Origin: Apostichopus japonicus
Taxonomy: Eukaryota; Echinodermata; Holothuroidea; Aspidochirotida; Stichopodidae
NCBI RefSeq assembly: GCF_037975245.1
Contig: NC_092573.1
Span: forward strand, 490,001 to 554,000
Length of the DNA: 64,000 nt
Direction: 5' to 3'
This document shows positions 1 through 35,442 of the stretch, piece after piece (position 1 is the first letter of the stretch; each line of letters starts with the position of its first letter). A program made the translations under genes and the position numbers. Below the pieces are notes generated by a model. The model had not been told where the DNA came from and ran no database searches. It was given only the letters and a program-made list of their open reading frames with translations.

Positions 1-3000
1 GTATAAAATGTACTAAATATATCTGAAAATGCTTCTGTTATGCTAAATTAAATGGTGAAGTCTGTTCCTCATTAAAAAAAAACCATACATATTAATGTTT
101 ACCCATTGTGTAAATAAGTTCTAATAACTCTATCAATACATGTCCCTTTAACTTTATATAGGCCTACATGTAAACAATAGAGGAATTTAATTGCATTATA
201 CTGCACGTGTCTGTTACGTAAACGGTTTACTATATACAGACTTTATTTTAAACAGAAAGGTGGGAACATGAAGGCAATGCTGCAAGGCGAAGTCGTTTAA
301 TCATGCATGTAAGTTTTAACTAGCTTACTTAGATTAGCCTCTCCGGGCTGTCCATCATTTAAATATTTTAACTGAATAAATTTTGTAAGGCCTTGTCTTT
401 CCCCATTCAAGTGGTTTTATCTGTCAATGAGCCCAAAGAAAAAAAAAGGTGCATCGGGTTTAATTTTCTATAGTAAGTACGCAATACCTACGATTACAGC
501 CATTTTCAAGTGGGTATTGTCACGGCACACGCCTTTGCCTGTCTAGTACAGCGTCCGCGAAGTTTGAGCTCTATTGTTCCGTGGAATATAGCACTCCTTG
601 TATGCAACAGGCTGTATCGATCCCCAACAGGAAATTAACAAGCCCAACTAGTTTCAAAATCATGCGTCGTTTGTATAGTTAGAGGGAAATTGCGCGAACA
701 ACCCCGACCAAAAAATAAGAAGAAAGAAGGAAAGAGAGAAGGGAAAAAAGCATTGACAACAGCTCTATAGTCTCGACCTCCTAATTACATTTACATGTGA
801 TCCTTTTATTTTTTTTATTCTTGTAGTAACTAATTACGGTCAATTTTCTGTAGCCAGACACGACAATAACCAGAGTCTATTTGTTCACTGAAGGAATATC
901 TTAAGTTAAAATGCTTGGGTTTTTGATACCCGTTTCAATACGCTATAGACTCACTCAACCCACGCAGGAAATGAGTTTCATGTATATATAGGGTAAAGTA
1001 AAAGGCAACAAAAGCACGTCCATATATCGTATATACAGAGCACATATTATTATATACACTAGCTTTGGGTGTCATTATGTGTCGATATTCACACACATAT
1101 TATATAGGGAACAGTTTTCTTATTTCCTTTCACTTTGTAACTTGACTTTCCATACTTTTCTATCGCTTTTTTTCTCGTTTTTGCTTTTATTTGCAAAAAC
1201 GTTCCGTTTTAGATATTAAAAAAGAATGGTATTTGTGGTTACACTTTATAAACATTCTCACGCGTTTATCAGTTTTTTAAATTGCAAATTGGGAGAGAAG
1301 GGGGGAGAGAGATGGGAGAACTTAGGGGTGCACGGGGAGAGAGAGAGGGTGAAGGTAGGTGGGTGGAGAGAGAGAGAGGTGGAGAGAGACAGAAAAATAT
1401 AACCCTTTCCCTGAAATTAAGAAAATGTGTAATACATTTTTTTTGTTTCGTCGCATTGTCCTCCGACCCACTCAAGAGAAGATGAAAGTATAGGGATGGG
1501 GTTGAGTGATTTTTTTCTCTCTTTTTTAGGGAGGGGGGGATAGGGGCATTGGAGTCGAGAGAAATGTTTCTTGCTATTTTGTTTGAGTAATAAAAAACGA
1601 TAAAAAGAAAGAAAAAGAAAGAAAAAGAAACAATACAAAATTACGTTCTTACAATATATTTCATACTTTGCACAGAAATAACAATAGACAATGTTTAAAA
1701 ACAATACCTTTTAACACTAGTGAATACGCCTTTTAAAATTCGGAGACACAAGTGATTCTCCGTAAAGTTTCTTCATCCAAACCAACTTTCGTAAAATTGC
1801 AAATGAACATTACAAAAATTAAAATCACTTCCATAAGAAGAGGTATAAAAAAAGTTGTTAGTTTTAAAAAGTATTCGATTGGTTCCTGGTTTATAGTCGA
1901 ATATTATCTCGTTACCGCCTATAAAACGTAAACAGAAATCCACATTCCTCAGTAAAAGTGAAATAAATGTTCTTAAATCTTGTAGTATTTCGCATAAAGA
2001 GTGACTTTAAGCAGAAAATGTTGCAGACTGTTAAACAACACTACTATCAGTCAAGGTTGTATTTCTAGAACACAATTTAATTATTTTTTATTTTATTTTT
2101 AGAAATGACACTTTAAACAACCGAGGTTTCATTAGCTAAAGTGACTGGACAGTATAGCCTAAGATGTACAAAGTCAATAGGACAGACAACATAGGCTTTT
2201 ATGGCCTCAAATAAAGTGTTTATGATATAACACAAATAGTGTTGGATTTCATCAAAGGGTGCTCTGTTCTTAATACGAAGTTTAAAAAAAATAAATTGGT
2301 TTCGTTGAGCTAGTAGAATTTCTTAAAACTTAGATTAAGATAAACTTTTAGGCCTGCACCGAGGAGCCTAACGTCATTATCAATTAAGCTTTAAAGGAGC
2401 ATTTCGAAGATTAAGCATAATTTAAAATGTGAATATCATAAAAACCAGAACAGCGGTAGCAACGACTCAAACAGAGCAGATTTTTTTTTCTTGGAGTATA
2501 GCATTTTGGTTTTCTTTGTATTTGTTCATATTTTCTTTGTACAGCGCTTAGGTATAGCCTACTTTCTATGTATTTTACGCCTTATAGATTATGTTATTAT
2601 TATTATAAACTAAAATTCTTCCTAAAGTCATCATTTAATGCTACTATTTGGTGATGAAAACTTACGCCAATTTTGTTGAACCTGTTTCTGTTTAGGTTTT
2701 GTTTACGATTATCACGTGACCCTTGTTTATATCTGCTATCACAACTTTTTGGTGTGTGTTCGTTAATCATTAGTTTGAATATTGAATAAGTCTCTTGTAA
2801 TATTTCCCTCTTTACAATTGTCATTATTTTTGCTGTTCACTTAATAAATAAGTTCCTTGTAATGTTTTTTTTTAAATTGTCAGTAAAGTTTGTTGTTAAC
2901 TATTTGAATTCAATAACTGGGGCAAACATCACTGTAGGTTAGAATTAAGTGTTATGGCATGCAGTATTTTATATATAGATATATTACATTATTGACAAAC

Positions 3001-4940
3001 AATTTTACTATTGTGTCGATAATTTCCAAAACACAAAGATCAAGTAACAAAACAACAGAAAATGCCTTCATTTTCAACCACCCTGCATGTCAACCGGTGC
3101 TAGGGCCGAGTGGATAAAGGCGGAAGCATTTCGAGAAATTATGTTTAGCATTCAGGAGGTTCGGGGTTCGATCCCGGCCGGGTCATAGTAAGGTGGGTTT
3201 TTCATCCAAGAACAATCTACGGTTTTCCCATCTGAAATGACTTTCTAAATTGAACAGATTCCAAACGTTAGTTAAAATGTTGAATTGGAAGCCAACTGAC
3301 GTGAAAGTTGTAATCCATAAGTCCTTGCAAGTTTCTCCCACATTCGCGGTCGCTTAAAAATAACTGCCTGTTTATGTTTATCATTATGATTATTATTATT
3401 ATTAAAATAACGGCCTGATTATTATTATTTTTATAATGGGAAGAATCAGAGAAATTTCGCCAATGCAATTAGGAAATTGTGTTTAGCAATAGCAGTGTAT
3501 TCTAATAATAAAAAACAGAGTTGAAAATATAAAGGAAACACAAAAATAAAAATAAATTTAACTTTGTAGTTATATTGTCTATAAATTAACGCATTCATTG
3601 TTTGTTCTTTGAGAGAATTCAGTTTAACATTGTAGTTATTGTTTCATTAAGATAACCCATTGTTCTTTCTTTGACTTCTCTTTTTATTTGGTTCTGCTTG
3701 GTTAATCTCCTCTCGTATCATCTGTGAATCAAGTATGTTTATTTACAGGACACCAGCTTAACCTCCAACGTTAAGCAAGCTATTTGGCTACTGCTAACAG
3801 TTGACAATAGCCTGTACTGTCCTGAAGATTTCTTCATCTTCCAGATTACCTACGAGACGTTAACAGTGTTAAAGGGATAATCAATATAAAACATGTCAAA
3901 AATGGGTGAAAATCCATTTCAATACCTTTCCCCTTATATAACTCAAGATATGATTGATTGAATGTAACTTATTTTGACTAGCTAAACCGTCCCTTATCCA
4001 GGAAGTGAAACACATAAACTGCTCTGTGATACCATTATGGTACAAGTTCTACAAAACCTATAGCTTCCTATAATGTTCTTTTTACTGATTTAATTAACTT
4101 TATAGGTCTGCTGTGTAGACCCGAATTATAGCACGCTATCATGGAATCAAATAAACAGCAAATAATGTCCAACGGTTTTGTTCAACGAACAATTTCAGCC
4201 ACATGAATAACAGTTTAGATTGGCTGCTTAGATGATTAGCGATCAGGATAATGTTCTTAAAAGGGTTATCTTAATGAATATAAAAATTGTAAACTCATAT
4301 TTGGAGCGAATAGACCCAGTTGTTAATGTTGATAATGTTCATGTAGTCCTTCCTTTATCTATTTGGTACACTTTGTTTTAGTTTCATCAATAACAAAACA
4401 AAACTGCAATTGGGACTTATTTTTCTTTCTTAGCAAGGTAATAATAATGTTATTATTTTAAATTTTAAATTTCGCTTCTATAGTATATTTAAATCATACG
4501 GTATACTCCTCTAATTCCACAATTGAAATATCTAATTCTATAAATAAATAAAAAAAAAGTGAAAGAAAAAGAAGCCTTTCATGGATTACCATAATAATGT
4601 CAATATCAGTAAAAAAAAAACTTATGTTTCATCCGTATGGTTTGAACATATTCACTATATTTGTGATGCAATAATGACGTCACTATAATTGTTATAACTT
4701 TAAAACATCGAACATTCATGGTCTACTTTGTATGTGTATATGAAACTTTTTTTTTCTTTTTTTTTAAGAAAGTCCTCTGATTCTGTTTACGCGTGTCTGT
4801 GTGAACCCTGTACATCCATTGTGTTAGTTACGACATACGTTGCAGAATCAGTGCGTGCAGGTCAATCGTGGTGCTTCATCTATGAAAAAGGAGGGAAGAA
4901 CCGAAATCATTCCGCAAAAAAAGAAAAGAAAACCACGATT
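1..4940. other. Intergenic region 3' of Otp
   Basis: AT-rich, no supported gene. Holds a GA-rich purine tract (about 1290-1392), a run of AAAGA repeats near 1600 and the SINE at 3097. Short frames here show no coding character. Confidence 0.7.
3097..3260 (+). repeat. tRNA-derived SINE
   Basis: Pol III internal promoter: A box in TAGGGCCGAGTGGATAAAGG (3101-3120) and B box GGTTCGATCCC (3165-3175). This is a Ser/Leu tRNA-like head. It is followed by an unrelated tail (TTTTTCATCCAAGAAC...) rather than a tRNA 3' acceptor, so it is a SINE and not a tRNA gene. Confidence 0.7.
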
Positions 4941-4946
4941 GCATAA

Positions 4947-4952
4947 TTTATT
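4947..4952 (-). terminator. Candidate Otp polyadenylation signal (AATAAA)
   Basis: An AATAAA hexamer on the minus strand about 320 bases after the Otp stop. It is the first canonical hexamer I see downstream. Inferred from position only; the genuine 3' UTR could be longer. Confidence 0.4.
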
Positions 4953-5273
4953 TACAACTCATTTAGATCCTCCGTTTGAAAAGATTTTTTTTTTTGATGA
5001 ACTTTACTTCCTTTTTTTGCTCGGGGAGCTGGAACACAGCTAGCTACCTGCTTTGCCCAAAGTATAATAAAATAATGACTAAAATAGAAAAAGACAAAAA
5101 ATGTGCAGGTGGTGTCTAGGTCGAAAAAATGACAATACTCATAAAATGGCTTTTGGTGAATTGTTAGCCAGTTTTTTTGTTTTCTAATTTTATAGACAGG
5201 GGTATCGGCACCGTTAGACTCTATTCAAGTCCCCTTTCCAAACAAAAAACAAGAAGAAAAAAAACCTTGTGAT

Positions 5274-25833
<20,560 letters not shown>

Positions 25834-26654
25834 TTCTTAATATTAGGATTAGTTCATTTGATTAGAAAAGTTCAACTAATACCCAAATGATTTATTATCT
25901 TTGTTTTCGTGTTTTGTTTTGTTCCACTCTTTGCGTTCACAAAATGTCATGTCACAAGAGAGCGTACTTGCGAACTTGCCATAGTTCTTCCAGAGAGATG
26001 GACAAACAAAAAACACGTTTTCGAAGATTTGCACTTTCCTCCTTTTTGTTAAAGTTGGACTAGACTCTTCTTTAATTTTCAGTATCAGACAAAATGGAGA
26101 AGATTACTACGATATCTCCTTTTCAAAACGTAAAAATAACGTTAAATGACAGCTAAAATGAACGTTATTGATTAACTGCTTTCCAAAAAGAATGAAACTA
26201 TTTCATTATCAAATTAACAATGCAAAAATGGCAATTTGAAGATGACAAAGTTTGTTTACTAAAGCGAAATAAATGTGTAAATAGTTGGAAACGATGACTT
26301 AAGTATTGATTTAAGATAAATAGAAATTAACGAACGAACAATTTGCTACTTTTTACCACACAAAAAAAAAATTGTTACAACTTGTTGCTCCTAATTTCCG
26401 AAAGACCGTGAAAATTTCGTAAGATGATGATCCTAACGTATGCTGGTAAATTTTATCCAACCTTTCCCCAACACGGCGAAGATTGTCTAATTCTAACAAA
26501 TTGTATCACTTTGTCTTTAAGTCTACATAATCATTAACACTGATTTAAAATCTCTTACCTAGGACCAAAATTAAATATACAATTGCATCTACAATTCCCC
26601 TACGCTTTTTTCTTTTCTTTCGATATCACTATTCGCGATATGTTAACAATTTGT

Positions 26655-26727
26655 CCAATCAGAAGGTTCGTACCATGTAATTCATATTAATCAAGCCAAT
26701 CACAGCCAATAAAAGAAACTCAATTGG
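26655..26727. promoter_or_regulatory. CCAAT-box cluster upstream of Otp
   Basis: CCAAT at 26655, 26696 and 26706 on the plus strand and ATTGG at 26723-26727, within 73 bases and about 0.85 kb upstream of the Otp start codon. A possible NF-Y-type promoter element. Confidence 0.3.
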
Positions 26728-27772
26728 TTGAAGTCGGCTTGCATGCTCAACAAGTGACATGCGCTTGTGAATACTCATATAATGAACGTCAGATAATCAC
26801 AAAAGGTGGAAGACACGATATGTTGGTCCGAACTAGCAATCTTTGGGGGGAAAAAACAGCGAAGATCAGAGAGAAAAAATTGCTGTTGGGTATCCGTTTC
26901 GAGTTGTCAAGAATAATATCAAAAACAATCACACACGTGCGAATCACGATAGGAAAACTCATTAGACAAACCAACGAACTGAAATATATAGAAAGGAAAA
27001 AGTAACAAAAGTAAGAAGTATATATATATATATATATATATATATCTAAGGAGGGATTTTATATAACAATAAGAACCAATGCTTGACGACAGAGAGTTAC
27101 ATCAAAGTAATTTGAAAAAAAGAAACAAAATTAAACAAATAAATAAGCAAATAAAGTAATACTTTTAAAATAAAAGTGGGAAGAAATACATAACGATTTA
27201 AAGGTGTACTTATATTATATATATATATATTTTTTTTATACACACAAAACAGTTTTAATTTTATATACCTTACGTATTATGTTTTGTAGAGGTTCTTATA
27301 AATAGCAATAATAAAAAACAAATATTAAAACATATAGTGAACAAAACTGCTTAATTTTCGAGTTCCCAAGTCAAGTTTCTCCAACAGCAGCCTCAACCCC
27401 CGCCCCTCTTCGGTTCCCGATTCAAATGATTTATCAACCCATCAACTAACACAATATACAAAGTAGGACGCCATTTAGCGAGGAATTAAGGATTCAATCG
27501 ACTTAAAAGAGAAAAAATATCACATGACACTTTTGTGTATTAATATTGATCACGTGCAATTAGCAAAACAGAAATGTTCAAAATTTTCTTTGTTATACTT
27601 TTTTCTTTTTCGACATAAAACGGGCTAATTAAGCTTTCATAAATATATGGTGCATGGGATTTTAATATAAAATCGCCAAAAGCTATTTTAAATGCATATT
27701 TTTCGAAACAAATATTATAGATAGACAAACAGACAGATGGATAGACAGATATATACAAACACACATATAAAT

Positions 27773-28697
<925 letters not shown>

Positions 28698-30275
28698 CAA
28701 AATCCGCGACATGAGCGCGCCCTGTTAAAGGTGTGAAAAACTATCCCTGGTGCAAAACGTCAAGACCAAAATCAACATTTGTTTAATATCTCTCGTGGGA
28801 AAAAGATCTTCCTTCTCTTAATGGAACAAGTACTCACAGATAATAAATTTACATTTACCGTAAAAGTTTTCGACAGCCAAAAGCAAGACAATTTGTAAAA
28901 AAACATATGGTTGTCTTGGTTTTCAATTTTAACAAATAACATGAGATCTTTTGTAAATGGGAATTTTAACTAGAGAATTTAATGGTAAAAACTAACAGCA
29001 CATCGCAATAAATTAAGACACATTGCAGATTTACTAATGAACACAAAAACTGCCTCGATTATACCATCAGTTTACAATCGACAAACAAAGTCGACGGTTT
29101 TCTCTCTTTTCTTTCGTCAAATGTGAGAACAGTAAAATGACTTCCGCTTAAAATGGGTAATAATCGACAGAAGTTACTTAACCGATCGTAAAAGATAATG
29201 ACTCCATTTGCGTAAAATGTTACACGAACGGGGAATAAGAAAAGTTCTGCCCGTAGAAACCCCACCGAGTTAAGCACCTTGGGTGCTGGGGTTTCATCTT
29301 AAAACCCATTTGATTAGAAATTTAACGAATTTTCCATTACGCTGGGAGTATGCTTAATATCATCGTCCTAGCGATCGTGAACTTCCACAGACTGCCTTTA
29401 AACTTCGGGCAATCTTTGATAATAGGTTTCATTTCACTTCTATTTTTTATTTATTTTGTTGTGTGCTTCTTTTGCCTTTAACTCTCCTCAAAATGTGACT
29501 TTATTTGTAAGTTTGTGCGAGGAAATGAAAATGCGGTATCATCTAAAATATAGCGATATGAGTATATGCTTTGTTACCAGGGAAAGTTAATTGTATTCTA
29601 TCCCAATCTATTTTAAATTTGTCCAAATTTTCACTCTGAGGAAGATAACGGAAGGCGAGTCTTTGGGTCCTGAAGTTAAACGGAAATGAATCGTTCCTGG
29701 AAGGGTTCGAAATATCCTTCGGGAGAGACAAGTCGTCTCCGAATGTCACAACTCATACCACAGAAGATTTATCGATGCATTAGCTATCAGATCAAGGGAG
29801 AAGAAGGCAAAAAAAAAAAAAGCTTCTCCAGCTACTTTTATGCTTCTTTTTTTTTGGCTTTCGGTAATCGTAGAATTAATTTCGATACGGTCATATTCTA
29901 AAGGGAAAGGAAATCAAACGCATTAACTGCGCTGACATACGCCATCTTCTACAGTACTACTACGGTCATGTTTAAAAAGGGTTTGCATAGGGATAAATTT
30001 GCCAAAACAAGAAAACAAAACGACAACGATTGGGAATGATACATTGATTTCCGGCTGTGGCTGACAAGAGCGACTCCGCAAACAGAGAACGAGTTGGCTC
30101 GAGGCGATTCGGGAAGAGGAGAACCGAGCCGATGCATACACGTCCCTACCAAACAAGATCTACTTATTCTATGCCCTCAGGTGTTAACTGATAAACGTTG
30201 ATCTAACTTTAAAACATATGCATCGTGTACCGCATTTCCACAAGTCTTATTTGAAATTTATCTTCTTCAAGAGAA

Positions 30276-30306
<31 letters not shown>

Positions 30307-32082
30307 GTATATGTATAAAAAAAGAAGGAAAAAGGGCCGAGGTTATGGTTGAGGGGGGGGGGGATACAAAAATACGGATAAACGTTTTTATTGAGACGTG
30401 TTAAAGCGAAGAAGATGAACAGCATAAATCTTGCAGTTGAGTTTTTCCTTTTTTTTTTAACGTGAAAAACTGAATAAGAGAGAAACGAGGATGAAATAAG
30501 AAGAAAGGTCCTCATCTTTATTCATCACCCAGCGAACTGAATACGATTCCGTCAGTAAACTGTGAGTCTTATACGACGTGACACAAATTGGATACAAATT
30601 AGCCGGTTAAATCAAATAGAAAACATTCCGTCCATTTGAAAGAAACGTTTTGGAATAATTATCATTGTTTTAAAATAATTTAAAATCTCATTCAGCTTTG
30701 TTAGGGCATATACTTGATTTTAATTTGATAGTCACTAGTGGTTGCGTCTGTACATATAACTGACTGAAGCAGCAAAGTTATGTGTTTTTCCATGCAATAG
30801 TTCAATTACCATGGCGTTAGACTCTTCATCTTAGAGGATCACAATAGTCAGAATTTGAGTGGCGATATGTCATAGTCCAAGAAAAAAGAAACATATGAGT
30901 AGCTATTCAGCTTTTCAAGATATGCACCTTTAAAAAATTATGCTCAATCTATGGAATGCCCCTTTAAGCTTAAGAGATGATGTCGTCAGATCCTCAAAGC
31001 AGGCCTTAATGATAATGTTAATCCATTGTTTCATGAAATCTTACAAACTTAACCGAAACATGTTCTTTAAGATGCATACAAACAACAGCGGGTCCGTGGA
31101 TGACAGTCAACACCATTTATGCTTGAAACACCTGTAACATGTATAAGCATATGTTATCGTATGCAATAACATTCTTGTATTTTCCAATTTTTGTGTTACA
31201 CCTTCGGAACTGACATAATTGGTTGCATGTAATGTATTAGACTAAATACTCCTGTCACTTTAAATGATAAAGCACACCAGCTTCAAGGGTCATTTCTCAT
31301 CAATTAAAAGCGTTGTCGAGATCTAACCTGGACTATTATGTTTTATAGGTCAATATTAAAATTTAATTTGGTGTCTAAAATCATCATTAAAAATATGGTT
31401 AACTAGCTATGAGATTTAGAGAAATATAATGAAGAGCTTGTGACAAGAACACATATTGATACCTTGTTCTGTTCTTGAGATATAAAAGGTTGTACGTTAT
31501 TCACTTTATTTGGATAAGTATACATTGGACAATAACCTGTGATGTCATACATGCATGGACTGTTATTGCTTCATTTCTTCTTCTTCTTCTTAATGACAAT
31601 ATAAAAACCCTTGGAATATAATTTAACTGTGTGAAGATATGATAACTTATGTTGGTATTAAGTAGGATCGTGTGACTTTTCAAAATAAAACTGGTGATGG
31701 AAAGTTAACAAACCAAATTTGGAGGTTTTAAATAATGCATGGTCTGTTACGTCAAGTTTTATGTATGCGTTCGGGCGCTAATTGTTTAAACGGTTTAACG
31801 ACTTGGAATAGGTGTACCTCTCGAGGGTGTGGTCCTATAGTATGTTCGTCCGAGGTGGCAAATGCATGGCTTGTTTCGAGTATCAAGCGTCCCCGATAAG
31901 ATCACTGCAACCCCAGTAGAGATTTACCCCCCCCCTCCCCCTCACCGACCGGCCGTGATCCTATTAATGAACAATGTGAGAGCCGTCAATCATGGGTGAG
32001 ATACCGGTATGAATATTCATCTTGTAAATGATGTCATAATAAAATCGTCATAAATATTGGTTACTATTTTCTTAATAATATA

Positions 32083-32161
<79 letters not shown>

Positions 32162-32215
32162 ATATATATATAAACATAAATATATATATATATATGTATA
32201 TTTATATATATAACA
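32083..32215. repeat. (TA)n microsatellite
   Basis: About 130 bases of TA with CATA interruptions, immediately before the 1085-bp duplication. Confidence 0.95.
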
Positions 32216-32460
32216 AAAAAATAAGTTTTACAATATGTCAGGCGTATGTACTTATGCTTGGTTTTTAATTTCTCAATATTCAATAAAAACCCGCACAAAC
32301 TGAAAATATAACATAAACAAAAATTGGGGAAAGAAAGGGTTTTTCCTTTTTTCCGATGTTTTCAAAAGAACTAGGAGACAAACATAATTGATCCAAACTT
32401 CTTTTCTTTTGTTTCGCAAGTTTTTGTCTATCTGTGAATCATTACTCGCAATTTCCTTTG

Positions 32461-33545
32461 AAATTAAACACATCCATATTCGATTATATTATAACTTTGC
32501 CTCACTGGTCTTTATGCCGTACGCTGTAGTTTGCTTGTTGGTGTGTGGATCTTAATTTAGATCTAGTAAACAAATTAAAGTTACAGCCGGGAAATCAATC
32601 CAAACCTTTGTAATTGGCAAAAATCAACTTTTCCAATATCCGCAGTGAGCGAGTGCAATTTCCTCCCTTTTGCCGGTGTTTTGTATTCTCGCAACATTTT
32701 TTTCTCGGGTCCGGCCTTTTGTTGTATCATTGATTGTTTCATTGACTGATCATGTCTCGCTTCCAAAAAGAAACCAGCCCACGGGCTGAATTGGTTTACC
32801 TAGCTACCATTTTCTTTTTTCTCTATCCTTTTGGTTAGCCAAAAAAAAAAAAAATTGAAGAAAAAGGGTCTCTGATTTAATATGTTTTTTTTTCTCGTGA
32901 CTTTCTATTGTTAGAAGTTCAAACAGTGTTTTGTTCGTTAATTCTTGTTGTGTTTGCTGAGTTCAGGTCGTTCTTTGAAACTGACAACCTGCACGTACGT
33001 ATACGTATTTGTTCAGGTTTAGAATACAAGACTGATACCAATGATCGGAGGGCCAAAAGTCATATTACCGGAGATATAGTAGCGAGGGGGAAAAGAGATG
33101 TGTGTGTATGTAATGGAAATTTTAATTTAGGTTTCTATTCTGCACTTTTTCACCTGTATTTATGATAAAAAAGTTAGAAAAAGAGAAAAGAACTGAGAAT
33201 TTGTGTAATTTTTTTTATGTTCATTAGTTTAGAGTACAAAAACCTATAGCTAGAATGTATCTTATAAATTACAAAATGATCGTTGGGACGGTGGCCTTTT
33301 TTCAATAAACGAGCAAAATTTATTTAACATAAGATGAACACCAAGACTCTAATCTACTATGTCTTGGTAGGAAAGATTAAAGAAGATGGAAAAAAAGATG
33401 ATTAAAAAAAAAGACAAAAATAGTAATGATAAAAAGATTGAAGGAAAGAAGATTGAAGAAGAGAAGAGAGGAGAAGTGGAGAGGAGAGGAGAGGAGAGGA
33501 GAGGAGAGGAGAGGAGAGGAGAGGAGAGGAGAGGAGAGGAAGAAG
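32461..33545. repeat. Tandem segmental duplication, copy 1 (1085 bp)
   Basis: Nearly identical to 33546-34630. I see only a few differences, such as GATTATATT versus GATTACATT, CTTTTCC versus CTATTCC, and A-run lengths. It ends with a short (GAGGA)n array of about 60 bases at 33479-33541. Confidence 0.95.
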
Positions 33546-34940
33546 AAATTAAACACATCCATATTCGATTACATTATAACTTTGCCTCACTGGTCTTTAT
33601 GCCGTACGCTGTAGTTTGCTTGTTGGTGTGTGGATCTTAATTTAGATCTAGTAAACAAATTAAAGTTACAGCCGGGAAATCAATCCAAACCTTTGTAATT
33701 GGCAAAAATCAACTATTCCAATATCCGCAGTGAGCGAGTGCAATTTCCTCCCTTTTGCCGGTGTTTTGTATTCTCGCAACATTTTTTTCTCGGGTCCGGC
33801 CTTTTGTTGTATCATTGATTGTTTCATTGACTGATCATGTCTCGCTTCCAAAAAGAAACCAGCCCACGGGCTGAATTGGTTTACCTAGCTACCATTTTCT
33901 TTTTTCTCTATCCTTTTGGTTAGCCAAAAAAAAAAAAATTGAAGAAAAAGGGTCTCTGATTTAATATGTTTTTTTTTCTCGTGACTTTCTATTGTTAGAA
34001 GTTCAAACAGTGTTTTGTTCGTTAATTCTTGTTGTGTTTGCTGAGTTCAGGTCGTTCTTTGAAACTGACAACCTGCACGTACGTATACGTATTTGTTCAG
34101 GTTTAGAATACAAGACTGATACCAATGATCGGAGGGCCAAAAGTCATATTACCGGAGATATAGTAGCGAGGGGGAAAAGAGATGTGTGTGTATGTAATGG
34201 AAATTTTAATTTAGGTTTCTATTCTGCACTTTTTCACCTGTATTTATGATAAAAAAGTTAGAAAAAGAGAAAAGAACTGAGAATTTGTGTAATTTTTTTT
34301 ATGTTCATTAGTTTAGAGTACAAAAACCTATAGCTAGAATGTATCTTATAAATTACAAAATGATCGTTGGGACGGTGGCCTTTTTTCAATAAACGAGCAA
34401 AATTTATTTAACATAAGATGAACACCAAGACTCTAATCTACTATGTCTTGGTAGGAAAGATTAATAAAGATGGAAAAAAAAGATGATTAAAAAAAAAGAC
34501 AAAAATAGTAATGATAAAAAGATTGAAGGAAAGAAGATTGAAGAAGAGAAGAGAGGAGAAGTGGAGAGGAGAGGAGAGGAGAGGAGAGGAGAGGAGAGGA
34601 GAGGAGAGGAGAGGAGAGGAGAGGAGAGGAGAGGAGAGGAGAGGAGAGGAGAGGAGAGGAGAGGAGAGGAGAGGAGAGGAGAGGAGAGGAGAGGAGAGGA
34701 GAGGAGAGGAGAGGAGAGGAGAGGAGAGGAGAGGAGAGGAGAGGAGAGGAGAGGAGAGGAGAGGAGAGGAGAGGAGAGGAGAGGAGAGGAGAGGAGAGGA
34801 GAGGAGAGGAGAGGAGAGGAGAGGAGAGGAGAGGAGAGGAGAGGAGAGGAGAGGAGAGGAGAGGAGAGGAGAGGAGAGGAGAGGAGAGGAGAGGAGAGGA
34901 GAGGAGAGGAGAGGAGAGGAGAGGAAAGGAGAGGAGAGGA
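33546..34940. repeat. Tandem segmental duplication, copy 2, with expanded (GAGGA)n
   Basis: Same unit as copy 1, but the terminal pentanucleotide array is about 375 bases (34564-34940) instead of 60. Both copies keep an open frame of 85 codons (MLEVQTVFCSLILVVF...) on the plus strand with no recognisable homology. Confidence 0.95.
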
Positions 34941-35442
34941 AAAAATGATATTCTTTGTACTATGACTGTTTGTTTTGGTGATGACCATTATCGAATGAAC
35001 ATCAACTTGTATGGTTAAGCTGTTATTATTTGCACAATATATTTGTTTTCCCTGATCAAGATAAAGAAAACAAAACTGATACTTATTTGTACTATGTAAA
35101 CCTTCTGTTTGATAAAGACAACATTTTACAGTCAAATTTGTATCATTTGCACATAATTTGTTTCTTAATTTATCCACATTTTTTTCAAAAGCAAACCATT
35201 ACCTTTGTCACGGTATCCATTGTCTGTTCGGTCATACACAGTTTATAACAAACTTGATACCAATTGACTGCATTAATAAGACAACAGATCATAAGACAAT
35301 TATAATAATTTTCATTCTAGCTACTTTTATATACGGGTGATCAATATTTCCCATTTTTTTATTCTTTTACTAAACAGCATAATTTTGCAAGAATTAGACC
35401 GTCGTGTAAATGACATCCAAATACACTATGATCTTGAGCTTA

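Noticed and set aside
3097-3185. A functional tRNA gene
   Set aside because: A and B boxes exist, but the acceptor-stem pairing and 3' end do not close into a tRNA and the sequence runs into a SINE tail.
26724-27005. 93-codon plus-strand frame in the Otp 5' flank
   Set aside because: Opens with a non-ATG codon, shows no recognisable motif and overlaps an equally open antisense frame.
32908-34249. Duplicated 85-codon frame as a gene pair
   Set aside because: Identity reflects the recent duplication of the whole 1085-bp segment, not coding constraint; no motif.
34461-35177. Long frames of SSPLL or GEERR repeats on both strands
   Set aside because: Translations of the (GAGGA)n array.
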